Positions 42,760 to 52,490 of a stretch of DNA of 64,000 bases are shown in pieces. A model generated the notes under the pieces. It was not told the origin of the DNA. It saw nothing but the letters and a program-made list of their open reading frames with translations, and ran no database searches. Positions within the stretch are counted from its first letter, which is position 1. Each line of letters opens with the position of its first letter. The position numbers were made by a program, and so were the translations under genes. Source of the DNA: Flavobacterium chryseum (GTDB lineage: Bacteria; Bacteroidota; Bacteroidia; Flavobacteriales; Flavobacteriaceae); NCBI RefSeq assembly GCF_004362015.1, contig NZ_SNWW01000001.1:186001-250000 (forward strand). The letters are read 5' to 3'.

Positions 42760-44160
42760 TTATATTTCGGTCGAAATAGGCAGCTGGCCTTTTTTTATAG
42801 CTGTGATCATTTTATCATAATCTGACTCATTTTGATCAGCATATAAAACAGAAAATTGAGCAATTGCATTAGCAAATTCATCGCTTTTACCTATGTATCC
42901 GGACAATATCGACGGATCTCCGGAACGTGCATGTGCTCTTGCTAATGCCCATCCACAGGCTTTTGCATAATCTTCCATGTTTTTAGCTTTCATAATTTCG
43001 AGAACAGGTTTTACTTTGGCATCCCGAAGCTGGCGGACATAAAAAAACTTATTGTCACTGTCATTCGTCCATCCTAAAAATATATCCGAAGCGGATTGCA
43101 TCAATTTTTGCCCCCGCACAATTCGTTCTCCCTGATGATTGTATTTGCTTTTGGTCTTTACATAATCTTCCAGAACGCTTTTTCGTGCTTCTTTAAATTG
43201 TAAAAAAATAGGTTCGCCGGTGGCTGACATCAATAAACTTATACCGCAATGTGTTCCTACGCTTCCTACACCTACTACTTTTATTGCCAGATCATGCAAT
43301 TTGTATCGGCTTAAAAGCACTTTTTTTTCATCAGACAACGTTTCGAGATATCTTGCATGTACAATTTCAACATCTTTTAAAAGTCGTTTTTCTTCTTCTC
43401 CGGTTGGATGAAAAATCAAAGGAGGATCGTCTTTTATTTTGGCTCTCGAACCTTCCAGATACGTTAATTTTGCAAATTCTTTTTCGTGTGCCACATATTC
43501 AGCCGCTTTTTTAATTCGCTTTTGTTGAAATGATTTTATTTCATCATCTTCTCCTCTTTTAATAAGTTCAGCCAAATCAATATCAGCATACCAAATTTGA
43601 AGTGCCGAAAGCTGACTGTATTCTAACATATGTCGTTTGTAACTGTCTGCTACATTCCACGCAAATTCCTCGCAGGCTTTATCTGGAAATTTTCTCCATC
43701 TTCCGGCAATTACAAAACTTGCCGCAAGCCTTTTTACATCCCATTCCCAAGGCCCGGGAAATGTTTCATCAAAATCATTAATGTCAAAAACCATTTTACG
43801 CTCAGGAGTTGCAAATCCTCCAAAATTCATCAAATGACAATCTCCGCAAAGCTGAAGTTCGATTCCTGTATTTGGAGTATGAACCAGGTCAGCAGCCATT
43901 ATTGCGGCTGCTCCCCTAAAAAAGGAAAATGGTGATTCCATCATTCGACTGTATCGAATAGGCAATAAGCTTTCGATTCTGCCAATACTTGTTTTTATTA
44001 ATATTTCTACGGGATCTTCACGATTCTCAGACGGATTCCATTCACTGTGGGCTGATCGGGGCGTCATTTTTCTCATAGCAGCACCTTTTTCAAAACGAGC
44101 CGCTTTTGATGCTACCGGATCAAATAAATTCTTGCTGTCATCTGTGGATTTTTCCGTCAT
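42760..44160 (-). CDS. DUF2252 family protein
   Basis: The 466-residue cytoplasmic protein contains the DUF2252 motifs FFRGAAAIMAADL, CGDCHLMNFGGFATPERKMV, FDINDFDETFPGPWEWDVKR and a C-terminal ARAHARSGDPSILSGYIG. The CGDxHLxNFG and DINDFDE sequences resemble the catalytic and metal-binding loops of protein-kinase-like phosphotransferases, so an ATP-dependent phosphotransferase activity is suspected, unproven. It is followed upstream in transcription by an outer-membrane protein 21 bases away. The gene is often found near arylsulfatase and OMP genes as here. Confidence 0.9.
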   Translation of the reverse strand: MTEKSTDDSKNLFDPVASKAARFEKGAAMRKMTPRSAHSEWNPSENREDPVEILIKTSIGRIESLLPIRYSRMMESPFSFFRGAAAIMAADLVHTPNTGIELQLCGDCHLMNFGGFATPERKMVFDINDFDETFPGPWEWDVKRLAASFVIAGRWRKFPDKACEEFAWNVADSYKRHMLEYSQLSALQIWYADIDLAELIKRGEDDEIKSFQQKRIKKAAEYVAHEKEFAKLTYLEGSRAKIKDDPPLIFHPTGEEEKRLLKDVEIVHARYLETLSDEKKVLLSRYKLHDLAIKVVGVGSVGTHCGISLLMSATGEPIFLQFKEARKSVLEDYVKTKSKYNHQGERIVRGQKLMQSASDIFLGWTNDSDNKFFYVRQLRDAKVKPVLEIMKAKNMEDYAKACGWALARAHARSGDPSILSGYIGKSDEFANAIAQFSVLYADQNESDYDKMITAIKKGQLPISTEI

Positions 44161-44181
44161 AAAAAAGCATTTAAAATGATC

Positions 44182-45006
44182 TTACGAACCCGGAAAAACA
44201 AAAGCCAGCACGGCTCTTAATCCCCAGTCCGGTTTTATTTCATCCGGGCCAACGACAGGTATAATGGGCATAATCGCAAACTGAACGACCTGATCTCCTA
44301 ATTTTGTAACCGCACTGATACTTGGACTTAGGGTAATTAAAGTCGTATTACCTTCCCAGTTTTGAGTGATTTCTGAACTTAAACCTAAACTTGCACCGCT
44401 TTTAAAACTATGTGACATGAATATCTGGGTGTAAAACTGATTCACATCTGCCCGGTCTTCATTCCCCGCAATCGACCATATTTGATTGGCAATAAAACCA
44501 ACCGAAAGTCCTTTTCCCTGATGCATCACTAATGCACTCGGTCCAACCCCAAATTTTTCTGTTCCCAAAAAATTATCTGTAGCTGTTGGAACTATAAATG
44601 CGGGTCCGAATCCTAGAATAAGTCCTTTTGTTTTAGGCGCAAAAAACGCTGTAACAGTTGCGTCACTTAATCCAAACTGATGCGTATTTTCGCCTGTAAT
44701 ATCTCTTTGATCTACAACCGGAAGAATATAACGGGTAATTAAATTGAGATTTTCAGTTAACTTAAAAGGAATAATGGGCTGTATGTTTACAGTATATTTT
44801 GATCCGTTAAAAGGGCCAATGCCATAATTAATATTATTTTGCAGCGGTACACTAATTAAACTCGCCACCGGATTCGCCAATTTATCTGCCAGTTCCTGAG
44901 CGCTGGCTCCTGGTTTTGGTTCTTGAGAAAAACCTACAAAACTTAAAAGCAAAAAAGCAGAATTGAAAATGAATTTAATAGAGAATTTCGGTTTTGAGGT
45001 TTTCAT
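44182..45006 (-). CDS. Outer-membrane transporter-like protein (Phenol_MetA_deg-like)
   Basis: The 274-residue protein has a signal peptide (ending VGFSQ, about 28). The ASAQELADKLANPVASLISVP start, then YGIGPFNGSKYTVNIQPIIP, and repeated barrel strands with a terminal AVLAFVFPGS are characteristic of neuromedin U-like/meta-pathway outer-membrane proteins. The gene lies 21 bases upstream of the DUF2252 gene on the same strand, so they are probably cotranscribed. The ligand is unknown. Confidence 0.85.
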   Translation of the reverse strand: MKTSKPKFSIKFIFNSAFLLLSFVGFSQEPKPGASAQELADKLANPVASLISVPLQNNINYGIGPFNGSKYTVNIQPIIPFKLTENLNLITRYILPVVDQRDITGENTHQFGLSDATVTAFFAPKTKGLILGFGPAFIVPTATDNFLGTEKFGVGPSALVMHQGKGLSVGFIANQIWSIAGNEDRADVNQFYTQIFMSHSFKSGASLGLSSEITQNWEGNTTLITLSPSISAVTKLGDQVVQFAIMPIIPVVGPDEIKPDWGLRAVLAFVFPGS

Positions 45007-45106
45007 AATTATCTGTTTAAAGTTTTTATCATTTTAAAAACTGAAATGAAACCACTTTTCAACTTTAAAAAGTCGTTTCATTTTCAGTTTCGAACTAAAT
45101 TCAAAA

Positions 45107-46123
45107 TTATTGATCTGCAAAGACTTTTTTCCAATCGTCTTTTATACTTACTACATGCCATTTGTTTTTTGCTGCTGTATTTAATGACAGATTATCTTTT
45201 TCCTGATAACTGTATTCTCTGATAGAATCGTTATGATTCACCAATAATTGAAAGGAGGGATGTGTATTCCCCTGTGAATACTGTAACATGGCAATATCAC
45301 CGGCTCCGCCTTCGTTGCCACAGGCAAAAACGGGGCGCTGGCCAATATGTAATTGTATGGCGACAGGTTTACCTCCTTTATCATTAAAATGATTTAAAGC
45401 CGGTTCTCTTTTAATGCTATTAGTCGCATCATCAAATGCATACTTAAAAGAAGTTCCAATTACCTGACTTTTTGGAACTCCGTAAAAATCCTGAGATATT
45501 GCACGGACAAATTCAACCGTTCCTCCTGTTACAATAAATGTTTTAAAACCGTTTGCACGGAGATACTTCAGCAACTCTAATTGAGGCTGATATCTGATTT
45601 GTTTTAAGGAAACATTTTTTCCCGGATATTTTGCTGTTGCATAAAAATCTTTAGCTGAAATTTCAAACTCATCTTCGGTCAGGCCGGTATGTGTAGCAGC
45701 AACTAATTCTATTAAAGCTTTTTCACCGCCTTTTTCAAAGAAAGTTTTGTCTTTTTCTACAACAGCTTTAAACGGTTGTTTTTGTGCCAAAGCAGGATTT
45801 GCCTCAATCATTTTCTTCACTCGGTAAAAAGCAAACAATTCCTGAGGCAGCGGTTTTTCGGCCCAAAGTGTTCCATCATTATCAAAAGTGGCAATTCTGT
45901 CATTGACCGGAATAAAATCCGGCGTTCCTTTTGTAGTGACTTTTTTTACATACGCAATGATGTCATTTTTTAATTTACCCTCATTCCAGCTTGGCAGCGG
46001 ATTATCACTGTAAGCAATAGAAGCTGTACTGTCTTTAGGATTTACAGTAGCGGTTGCTTCATTTTTTTTACAGGAAACCAACAGCAATAAAAATAATGGA
46101 AGTAGATATATTTTTTTGTACAT
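45107..46123 (-). CDS. HAD family phosphatase, lipoprotein
   Basis: The 338-residue protein has a lipoprotein signal (YLLPLFLLLLVSCKKNEA; lipid Cys at about 18). HAD motifs are present: I, TFDNDGTLWAEK; II, FIVTGGTVEFVRAI; and IV, CGNEGGAGDIAML. In motif I the canonical DxDGT has become DNDGT, with both aspartates kept. The size and architecture match the phosphoserine-phosphatase-like HAD lipoproteins that accompany arylsulfatases. It follows the broken arylsulfatase on the same strand. Confidence 0.9.
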   Translation of the reverse strand: MYKKIYLLPLFLLLLVSCKKNEATATVNPKDSTASIAYSDNPLPSWNEGKLKNDIIAYVKKVTTKGTPDFIPVNDRIATFDNDGTLWAEKPLPQELFAFYRVKKMIEANPALAQKQPFKAVVEKDKTFFEKGGEKALIELVAATHTGLTEDEFEISAKDFYATAKYPGKNVSLKQIRYQPQLELLKYLRANGFKTFIVTGGTVEFVRAISQDFYGVPKSQVIGTSFKYAFDDATNSIKREPALNHFNDKGGKPVAIQLHIGQRPVFACGNEGGAGDIAMLQYSQGNTHPSFQLLVNHNDSIREYSYQEKDNLSLNTAAKNKWHVVSIKDDWKKVFADQ

Positions 46124-46186
46124 GATATTGATTTTTAATTTAATGGAGCTTGATCTATGGGAAATTCAAGCTCCACTGTAATTTAT

Positions 46187-47356
46187 TTATTTTTTCTTCG
46201 CAGCACTATGCGCATCCATCGCTTTTTCTAGTTTGATTTGTTCTAATGCTTCTTCCATAATGGTTACAGGAGAAAAAGTTGGAGGAATTGAGCGAGGTGG
46301 ATATGCCTTAAAAGTTTCTGCAAATTTCATAACTGCTACATTCATTCCGTAAACGGTTGGTACATGATTCATCATCCAATCCCAATAGGTATTAGAGGTA
46401 AAATCAGCTCTTTCGTAAGGATCCTGATATAAATTAAATATTTTTTGAAGACGCAGTTTTGTAAAAGGTTCTGCCCACAATCCCATTGTTCCCTCTTTAC
46501 GTTGCTCTGCAAAAACATATTTGTAATCTCCCTGACGCATACCTACAAGTAAGCCGTCATCATCAGAATAGTAAAAATCAGTTCTTGCGCTTTTAGGCGT
46601 TGTACCTTTTAAGAATGCAGATTGATCGTAACCGTCTAAGTGCACTTTATAAGTATTTCCGTTGGCTTTGTAACCTGTCAGCAGTTTGTTTTTAATATCC
46701 GGCTCTCCTGCTATTGAAACTAAAGTGGGAACAATCATTATGGCTCATCATTTCAGTAGTAATCTGGCCTGGTTTGATTACGCCCGGCCAGCGCACCATA
46801 CAAGGAACTCTGAAAGCACCTTCCCAATTGGTGTTTTTTTCTGAACGAAAAGAAGTCATTCCACCATCAGGCCATGTATTCATGTGAGGACCATTATCTG
46901 TAGAATAAACAACTAATGTATTATCTGCAATTCCTAAATCATCTAATGCTTTCAAAAGTTCACCAACAGTAATATCATGTTCGATCATTCCGTCAATATA
47001 TTCACTGTCTCCATGTGTATATTTCCCATTGGTGCTCCGGGAAAACCAACTTTAGTCAAACCGGTTCTAATTCCGTGTTGTCCCGTAATTAAGGCGGCGC
47101 GTCCTGCCGTACAGCTTTGCTCTGCATAATAATGTAAAAAACGAATTCCTTCATTTCCTACCCGATCGATATTTGGAGTTGTATATCCCATTAATCCATC
47201 ACTATAGGCACTAACATTTGTTGTCCCAATATCGTCACCCCAAATTATTAATATATTGGGTTTTTTCGTCTGTGCCGTCATCCCCATTGTTAAGCCCAAT
47301 AATGCAAATAGCACTATCGTATTTCCAAATCTGATTTTGAGTTTTATTTGTTTCAT
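46187..47356 (-). pseudogene. Arylsulfatase, degraded by an internal deletion and frameshift
   Basis: Three frames carry consecutive pieces of one sulfatase: 47356-46985, 46988-46692 and 46738-46187. The first has a signal peptide, NILIIWGDDIGTTNVSAY with metal-binding Asp residues, and the formylglycine motif CTAGR at Cys82. It ends at GAPMG; the next piece resumes at DSEYIDGMIEHDITVGEL in another frame. About 150-200 residues of the family sequence between these points are missing. A second shift lies near 46730, where MMSHND should continue into WFPTLVSIAGEPD. The enzyme would not be functional. The adjacent HAD and OMP genes look intact. Confidence 0.9.
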
Positions 47357-47670
47357 GGTAGTAAATTTGTTAATGATTTTTCTGTGTATAGTGGTATTTA
47401 TTAATTCAAAAACTAGTAGACTGTTTATCTGATTGAGATAAAATTTTATGCTTTAATTTGTCTCCACTTTATTTTTTTAAAATGGTATTTGAAACAAGAA
47501 ATTTCTTAAAAAAATTTTAAGTGCCTCAAAATTAACCAATAAAGAAGGTTCCCATTGTAATAATGGAGCTTGAGGATGTTCCATTTTATAAAATGAAACA
47601 CGAAAAATAGCTTTAGCAGAAAAACTAATGTGAGATTTTTATTTTTGGGATTAAAATAATTTAATAAAAA

Positions 47671-47702
47671 AAGGCTTACGAAATAATTCGTAAGCCTTTT
47701 GA
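47671..47702. terminator. Terminator hairpin downstream of pyk, distal
   Basis: Stem AAGGCTTACGAA / TTCGTAAGCCTT with a short loop is flanked by A and T runs. Confidence 0.75.
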
Positions 47703-47730
47703 AAATTTATTCATAAAATCTATTACGCAA

Positions 47731-47766
47731 AAAAGCCATCAAAAATAATTCTGATGGCTTTTTTTA
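47731..47766. terminator. Terminator hairpin downstream of pyk, proximal
   Basis: Stem AAAGCCATCA / TGATGGCTTT has a 10-base loop, T-runs on both strands and lies 18 bases past the pyk stop. Confidence 0.8.
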
Positions 47767-47783
47767 TGATGTATTATTAGAGA

Positions 47784-49217
47784 TTATTCTATTTCAGAAA
47801 CTCTCATGGTATTTACCATTCCTTTATCTTTAATTGGCATTGCTGCAAGGTTAATTAAGTAATCACCTTTTACAACAAATCCTTTTTCTCTTGCAATTTC
47901 GTTAACGTCAGTTACAGTATCATCCGTACTTTCGTCTTTATCATAGAAATAAGATCTTACTCCCCATAATAAATTCAATTGTGTTAAGATTCTTTTGTTT
48001 GAAGTAAATACTAAAATATGCGCTGAAGGTCTCCAGGCAGAAATTTGAAAAGCTGTATATCCACTATTTGTTAAAGTACAAATTGCTTTCGCTTTAATTT
48101 CATTTGCCAATAAAGCTGCCTGATGACAAACTGTTTTAGTAACAAAACGTTTGGTTTTAATTTGTGGTGTGTTTTGCGGAACCTGAATAAGTGGTGAATC
48201 TTCAACAGCCTCACAAATTTGAGTCATTTTCTGAATTACCTGTACCGGATAATTTCCTGTAGCTGTTTCTCCAGACAACATAACCGCATCAGCTCCGTCC
48301 ATTACAGAGTTTGCAACGTCGTTTACTTCTGCTCTTGTTGGCGTTAAACTTGTAATCATTGTCTCCATCATTTGAGTCGCAACGATAACAGGAATTCTTG
48401 CTATTTTAGCTCTGCGGATCAAATCTTTTTGAACTAAAGGTACTTCGTGTGCAGGAAGTTCAACTCCTAAATCTCCACGAGCAACCATTAATCCGTCGCA
48501 ATAGGCTATAATTTTATCGATATTTACAAGAGCTTCCGGCATTTCAATTTTAGCAATAATCGGAATTTTATATTCTGAATGTTTTGCGATTAATTCTTGC
48601 AAATCTTGTAAATCACGAGGCGTTTTTACAAACGAAAGTGCGATCCAGTCTACTTTTTGCTCGATTGCGAAAATTGCATCTGCAATATCTTTTTCAGTTA
48701 AAGCCGGTAAAGAAATTTTAGTGTTTGGAAGATTAACTCCTTTTTTAGATTTTAATTCTCCACCTTGAATTACTACCGCTGTAACTTCTGTTTTTTTATC
48801 AGTCGTAAGGATTTCAAAAATAAGTTTACCATCGTCAAGCAAAATACGCTCACCCGGATTAACATCATTTGGAAAGTTTTGATATTTCATGAAAACTTTA
48901 GAAGCTGTCCCGATAATATCTTCAGCAGTTGTAAAAGTGATAACATCACCATCATTTACTACTGTTCCTTCTTCCATTACACCAACTCTAAGTTTTGGTC
49001 CCTGTAAATCTCCAAGGATTGCAGTTGTATAACCAAACTCTTCGTTTAAGCCTCTAATAATATTAATTTTATCTTTTACTCCTTCGTAATCAGCATGCGA
49101 AAAATTGACTCTAAACACATTAACCCCTGCCTCGATCATATCCTTGATAATCTCTCTCGTACTACATGCAGGTCCAAGTGTAGCTACAATTTTGGTTTTT
49201 TTGTTTGTTTTTAGCAT
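47784..49217 (-). CDS. pyk: Pyruvate kinase
   Basis: The 477-residue enzyme converts phosphoenolpyruvate and ADP to pyruvate and ATP. Motifs include KIVATLGPACSTREI and VFRVNFSHADYE at the N terminus, the catalytic IIAKIEMPEAL, and MVARGDLGVELPAHEVPLVQK (about 239-259, quoted as MVARGDLGVELPAHE). DGADAVMLSGETATGNYPV also belongs to the active site. The C-terminal allosteric domain is complete. It lies 5 bases after the IPExxxVDY gene and is at the end of the acpP-fabF-rnc run. Two terminators follow. Confidence 0.97.
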   Translation of the reverse strand: MLKTNKKTKIVATLGPACSTREIIKDMIEAGVNVFRVNFSHADYEGVKDKINIIRGLNEEFGYTTAILGDLQGPKLRVGVMEEGTVVNDGDVITFTTAEDIIGTASKVFMKYQNFPNDVNPGERILLDDGKLIFEILTTDKKTEVTAVVIQGGELKSKKGVNLPNTKISLPALTEKDIADAIFAIEQKVDWIALSFVKTPRDLQDLQELIAKHSEYKIPIIAKIEMPEALVNIDKIIAYCDGLMVARGDLGVELPAHEVPLVQKDLIRRAKIARIPVIVATQMMETMITSLTPTRAEVNDVANSVMDGADAVMLSGETATGNYPVQVIQKMTQICEAVEDSPLIQVPQNTPQIKTKRFVTKTVCHQAALLANEIKAKAICTLTNSGYTAFQISAWRPSAHILVFTSNKRILTQLNLLWGVRSYFYDKDESTDDTVTDVNEIAREKGFVVKGDYLINLAAMPIKDKGMVNTMRVSEIE

Positions 49218-49222
49218 TTTTT

Positions 49223-49711
49223 TTAAAAAATTAGATTGTTTTTTGATTTTATTTTATTGGTATCTACAGCATAAATAGCCGCAATACTTTCTATTGTGTT
49301 TAATTGTTGCTGAATTTCTGAAAAATCAAGAGCCTCTTCGCTATTGTCTATTTTCAGGAAAAAATCTACTTTTTTGAATTCAGGAAGTAAATGAATTGTT
49401 GTTGAAACCTCACTTGTCTCATTGGAAAACAAATCTTGAAAATCATTCTTACTCGCTGAAATGATCTCATTTTTATTCTGAATCAAATTCCATGAAACTG
49501 CTTTTTCGGCATCATAATAATAAAATCTCGAAAAATTTGCCTCGCCTTCCTTAGTTTGAGCATGGATCTCGTTTTTGCTCTTACTTAAGTTTATCGGAAG
49601 ATTTTTATTGATAAAATAGGCCAATCTGTAATCTTCTAATGAAGTATGAATTGCCATTAAATAATAATCAATTTCGTCAAATTCGTCTAAATCCAATCTA
49701 TGAATTGCCAT
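49223..49711 (-). CDS. IPExxxVDY family protein
   Basis: The 162-residue cytoplasmic protein belongs to the Bacteroidota family named after the IPExxxVDY motif, here LPEFKKVDFF (about 109-118). It has no recognised enzymatic motif and its function is unknown. It sits between rnc and pyk, a placement that is conserved in flavobacteria as far as I know. The gap to pyk is 5 bases, so the pair is probably cotranscribed. Confidence 0.87.
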   Translation of the reverse strand: MAIHRLDLDEFDEIDYYLMAIHTSLEDYRLAYFINKNLPINLSKSKNEIHAQTKEGEANFSRFYYYDAEKAVSWNLIQNKNEIISASKNDFQDLFSNETSEVSTTIHLLPEFKKVDFFLKIDNSEEALDFSEIQQQLNTIESIAAIYAVDTNKIKSKNNLIF

Positions 49712-49836
49712 ATCATGAAAAATCTAGGTGTAAATATACTATTTCTATTGGAGCATCAATAGTTAAGATGTGGATGTTTTTGTTAATTTATAAACGAAAA
49801 CGTTATAGTCTGGAGCAAATTACAATAATATTGTAG

Positions 49837-50583
49837 TTATTTCTTATCTATTTTCTCCTGAAAGGCAAAATAAGCTCTTTGCGATGCTTTTTCTTCTGCT
49901 TTCTTTTTTGAAGTTGCTCTTGCTCTTGCAATTACTTTATCGTCTATACTTAATTTAACGCCAAATAAGCGTTGGCCGTCAATTCCGTTATCCTCAAAAA
50001 TGTCATAATGAAAGATTCTTTTTTCTTTCTGGCACCATTCGATAACAAGACTTTTATAACTAATTACTTTTCCTTCCAGTCGTGCTATATCAACATAAGG
50101 CGTAATAACTCTTTTTTGAATGAATTTTTCACAAAAAGGATACCCTCTGTCTAAATAAATAGCACCAACAAGTGATTCAAAAATATTACCATGAATATTT
50201 TCTCCAAAATGCTGAACGGGTACTTTACTTTCTACAAAACGAACCAGGTTTAAGTCTTTACCTAATTCATTTAAATGTTCGCGACTAACAATTTTAGAGC
50301 GCATTTTGGTTAAATAACCTTCATCGCCATTTGGTGCTTTGTCAAACAAATGTGCTGCAATTACAGCACTCAACATGGCATCTCCTAAAAATTCAAGTCT
50401 TTCATAATTAATTGGATTTCCTGATTCGTCTAATTTATTTGAAGAGCGATGCGTAAAAGCTTTCTTATAAAATTCAATCGAAACTGGCTGAAAACCAAGT
50501 ATTTTCTGAATAGTGTCAAAAAAAATCCCGTCTTCTTGAGAACGGGATTTTGAAAATATTTTTTTGATAATATTCATAGACAA
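49837..50583 (-). CDS. rnc: Ribonuclease III
   Basis: The 248-residue double-strand-specific endoribonuclease processes rRNA precursors and regulatory duplexes. The catalytic signature ERLEFLGDAMLSAV is at about 63-76, with the second metal-binding Glu in FESLVGAIYLDRG. A C-terminal dsRNA-binding domain is at about 175-242 (YKSLVIEWCQKEKRI, KVIARARATSKKKAEEKASQ). It starts 2 bases after fabF and is likely translationally coupled to it; the fabF-rnc order is conserved in Bacteroidota. Confidence 0.97.
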   Translation of the reverse strand: MSMNIIKKIFSKSRSQEDGIFFDTIQKILGFQPVSIEFYKKAFTHRSSNKLDESGNPINYERLEFLGDAMLSAVIAAHLFDKAPNGDEGYLTKMRSKIVSREHLNELGKDLNLVRFVESKVPVQHFGENIHGNIFESLVGAIYLDRGYPFCEKFIQKRVITPYVDIARLEGKVISYKSLVIEWCQKEKRIFHYDIFEDNGIDGQRLFGVKLSIDDKVIARARATSKKKAEEKASQRAYFAFQEKIDKK

Positions 50584-50585
50584 AA

Positions 50586-51839
50586 CTAGTCAACTAATTT
50601 TTTAAACAATACACAAGCATTGTGTCCACCAAAACCAAAAGTGTTACTCATAGCAACATTTACCTCTCTTTTTTGAGGTTTGTTTAAGGTAAGATTTAAT
50701 GCCGGATCTATATTTTCGTCAACTACAGTATGATTAATCGTTGGAGGAACAATACCATGTTGCATTGAAAGGATAGAAGCAATAGCTTCAATCGCTCCCG
50801 CAGCACCAAGTAAATGTCCTGTCATTGATTTTGTCGAGTTGATGTTGATGTTTTTTGCGTGTTCGCCAAAAACTGCGCTAATTGCTTTTAATTCAGCTAC
50901 ATCTCCTAATGGAGTAGAAGTTCCGTGTGTATTGATATGATCAACATCTTCCGGACTCATTCCTGCATCTCTCAATGTGTTTTTCATTACTGCAATAACT
51001 CCAATTCCTTCCGGATGTGGTGCTGTTAAGTGGTAAGCATCAGATGACATTCCGCCTCCGCCAACTTCGCAATAAATTTTTGCGCCTCTGGCTTTTGCAT
51101 GTTCGTATTCTTCAAGAACCAAAGCTCCTGCTCCTTCTCCTAAAACAAAACCATCTCTGGTTCCGTCAAAAGGTCTTGAAGCTGTTTCCGGACTTTCATT
51201 TCTTGTAGATAAAGCGTGCATAGAATTAAAACCTCCCATACCTGCAATGGTAATAGCAGCTTCTGATCCGCCTGATATGATGACATCACACATTCCTAAA
51301 CGAATGTAGTTGAAGGCATCAATTAATGCATTTGCAGAAGATGCACATGCAGAAACGGTAGTATAATTTGGACCCATATAACCATTACGCATCGAGATGT
51401 GTGCTGGTGCAATATCGGCAATCATTTTAGGAATAAAAAACGGATTGAATTTTGGAGTTCCGTCACCTTTAGCGTAGTAAATTACTTCTTCCTGAAAAGT
51501 TTCTAAACCTCCAATTCCTGCTCCCCAAATAACACCAACTCTTGTTTTGTCGATATTATCATTAGTAAGTCCGGCATCTTTAATAGCTTCATCACTTGCA
51601 GCAACAGCATATTGAGCGAATTTATCTAATCTTCGAGATTCTTTGCGATCCATGTATTCTTCAATATTGAAGTTTTTTACTTCACAGGCAAATTTCGTTT
51701 TATGCTTCTCTGTATCATAATACGTGATAGGAGCGGCTCCGCTTACCCCATTCACAAGTGCCTCCCAATAATCCTGGATATTATTCCCGATAGGAGTAAG
51801 AGCACCTAATCCTGTTACAACAACTCGCTTTAACGTCAT
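50586..51839 (-). CDS. fabF: Beta-ketoacyl-ACP synthase II
   Basis: The 417-residue fatty-acid elongation condensing enzyme has the active-site Cys in VSACASSANALIDAF (about 164) and the two catalytic histidines in HGTSTPLGD and GHLLGAAGAIEA. The Lys of the CHH-K set is in STKSMTGH. It acts on malonyl-ACP from AcpP, whose gene lies 239 bases upstream on the same strand. It ends 2 bases before rnc starts. Confidence 0.97.
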   Translation of the reverse strand: MTLKRVVVTGLGALTPIGNNIQDYWEALVNGVSGAAPITYYDTEKHKTKFACEVKNFNIEEYMDRKESRRLDKFAQYAVAASDEAIKDAGLTNDNIDKTRVGVIWGAGIGGLETFQEEVIYYAKGDGTPKFNPFFIPKMIADIAPAHISMRNGYMGPNYTTVSACASSANALIDAFNYIRLGMCDVIISGGSEAAITIAGMGGFNSMHALSTRNESPETASRPFDGTRDGFVLGEGAGALVLEEYEHAKARGAKIYCEVGGGGMSSDAYHLTAPHPEGIGVIAVMKNTLRDAGMSPEDVDHINTHGTSTPLGDVAELKAISAVFGEHAKNININSTKSMTGHLLGAAGAIEAIASILSMQHGIVPPTINHTVVDENIDPALNLTLNKPQKREVNVAMSNTFGFGGHNACVLFKKLVD

Positions 51840-51954
51840 AAATATGTATTTTGTACTTTAAACAAATAAAACCCACGCTTTCTTAACTGTTTTGTGTACT
51901 TAAGAGCTATGGGTATTACAATATAAATATATCTTTTTGATTGAAAACCAATCG

Positions 51955-52077
51955 AAATTTAAAATTTTAAAAAAATAATAACACCCGATTTTTACAAATT
52001 TCAAAAGTCAAAAGTCAAATTCCAATTGGAATTTGGAATTTCAAAAATTGGGATTTTTAGAAATCGGGTGTAGTATT
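51955..52077. repeat. Hairpin-rich spacer between acpP and fabF
   Basis: ACACCCGATTTTTACAAATT pairs at distance with TTAGAAATCGGGTGT, and a perfect inner dyad TTCCAATTGGAA lies in between. It may attenuate readthrough from acpP so that the carrier is made in excess over FabF. Confidence 0.55.
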
Positions 52078-52078
52078 A

Positions 52079-52315
52079 TTATTTTTTAGCTTCTTCGATA
52101 TAAGAAATAGCTTGACCAACAGTAGCAATGTTTTCTGCTTGATCGTCTGGAATTTGGATATCAAATTCTTTTTCGAATTCCATAATAAGCTCAACAGTGT
52201 CTAATGAGTCAGCTCCTAAATCATTAGTGAAGCTTGCTTCTGTTACAACTTCGTTTTCGTCAACACCTAATTTGTCTACGATAATCGCTTTTACTCTTGA
52301 TGCAATGTCTGACAT
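52079..52315 (-). CDS. acpP: Acyl carrier protein
   Basis: The 78-residue acidic carrier of fatty-acid intermediates has the phosphopantetheine site Ser37 in [11 protein letters not shown]. It is complete and of normal length. It precedes fabF in the same direction. A CAAAAATA box (TATTTTTG on the coding strand) lies 30 bases upstream, and purN diverges on the other side. Confidence 0.97.
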   Translation of the reverse strand: MSDIASRVKAIIVDKLGVDENEVVTEASFTNDLGADSLDTVELIMEFEKEFDIQIPDDQAENIATVGQAISYIEEAKK

Positions 52316-52345
52316 AATCTTTAATTTTAGAATTTAATTTGTTGG

Positions 52346-52353
52346 CAAAAATA
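52346..52353 (-). promoter_or_regulatory. -7 promoter element of acpP
   Basis: TATTTTTG on the minus strand fits TAnnTTTG and lies 30 bases upstream of the acpP ATG. Confidence 0.5.
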
Positions 52354-52490
52354 AAAAACTTTATTTTAAAACAACTATTTAGTTTATAAATGTGATACTA
52401 ATTTATAAAATTAATTTCAAGAAAGCCCTTTTAATACTATTTATTTTCGATTTTTATTCCGTTTTTTGCATTCTGAAAATAATCCCTATT

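Larger units (their letters stand above)
47357..47783. other. Intergenic region between sulfatase remnant and pyk
   Basis: The region holds two terminator hairpins near the pyk side, annotated separately. The sulfatase-proximal 300 bases contain the upstream region of that gene; no ORF or strong structure was recognised. Confidence 0.5.
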
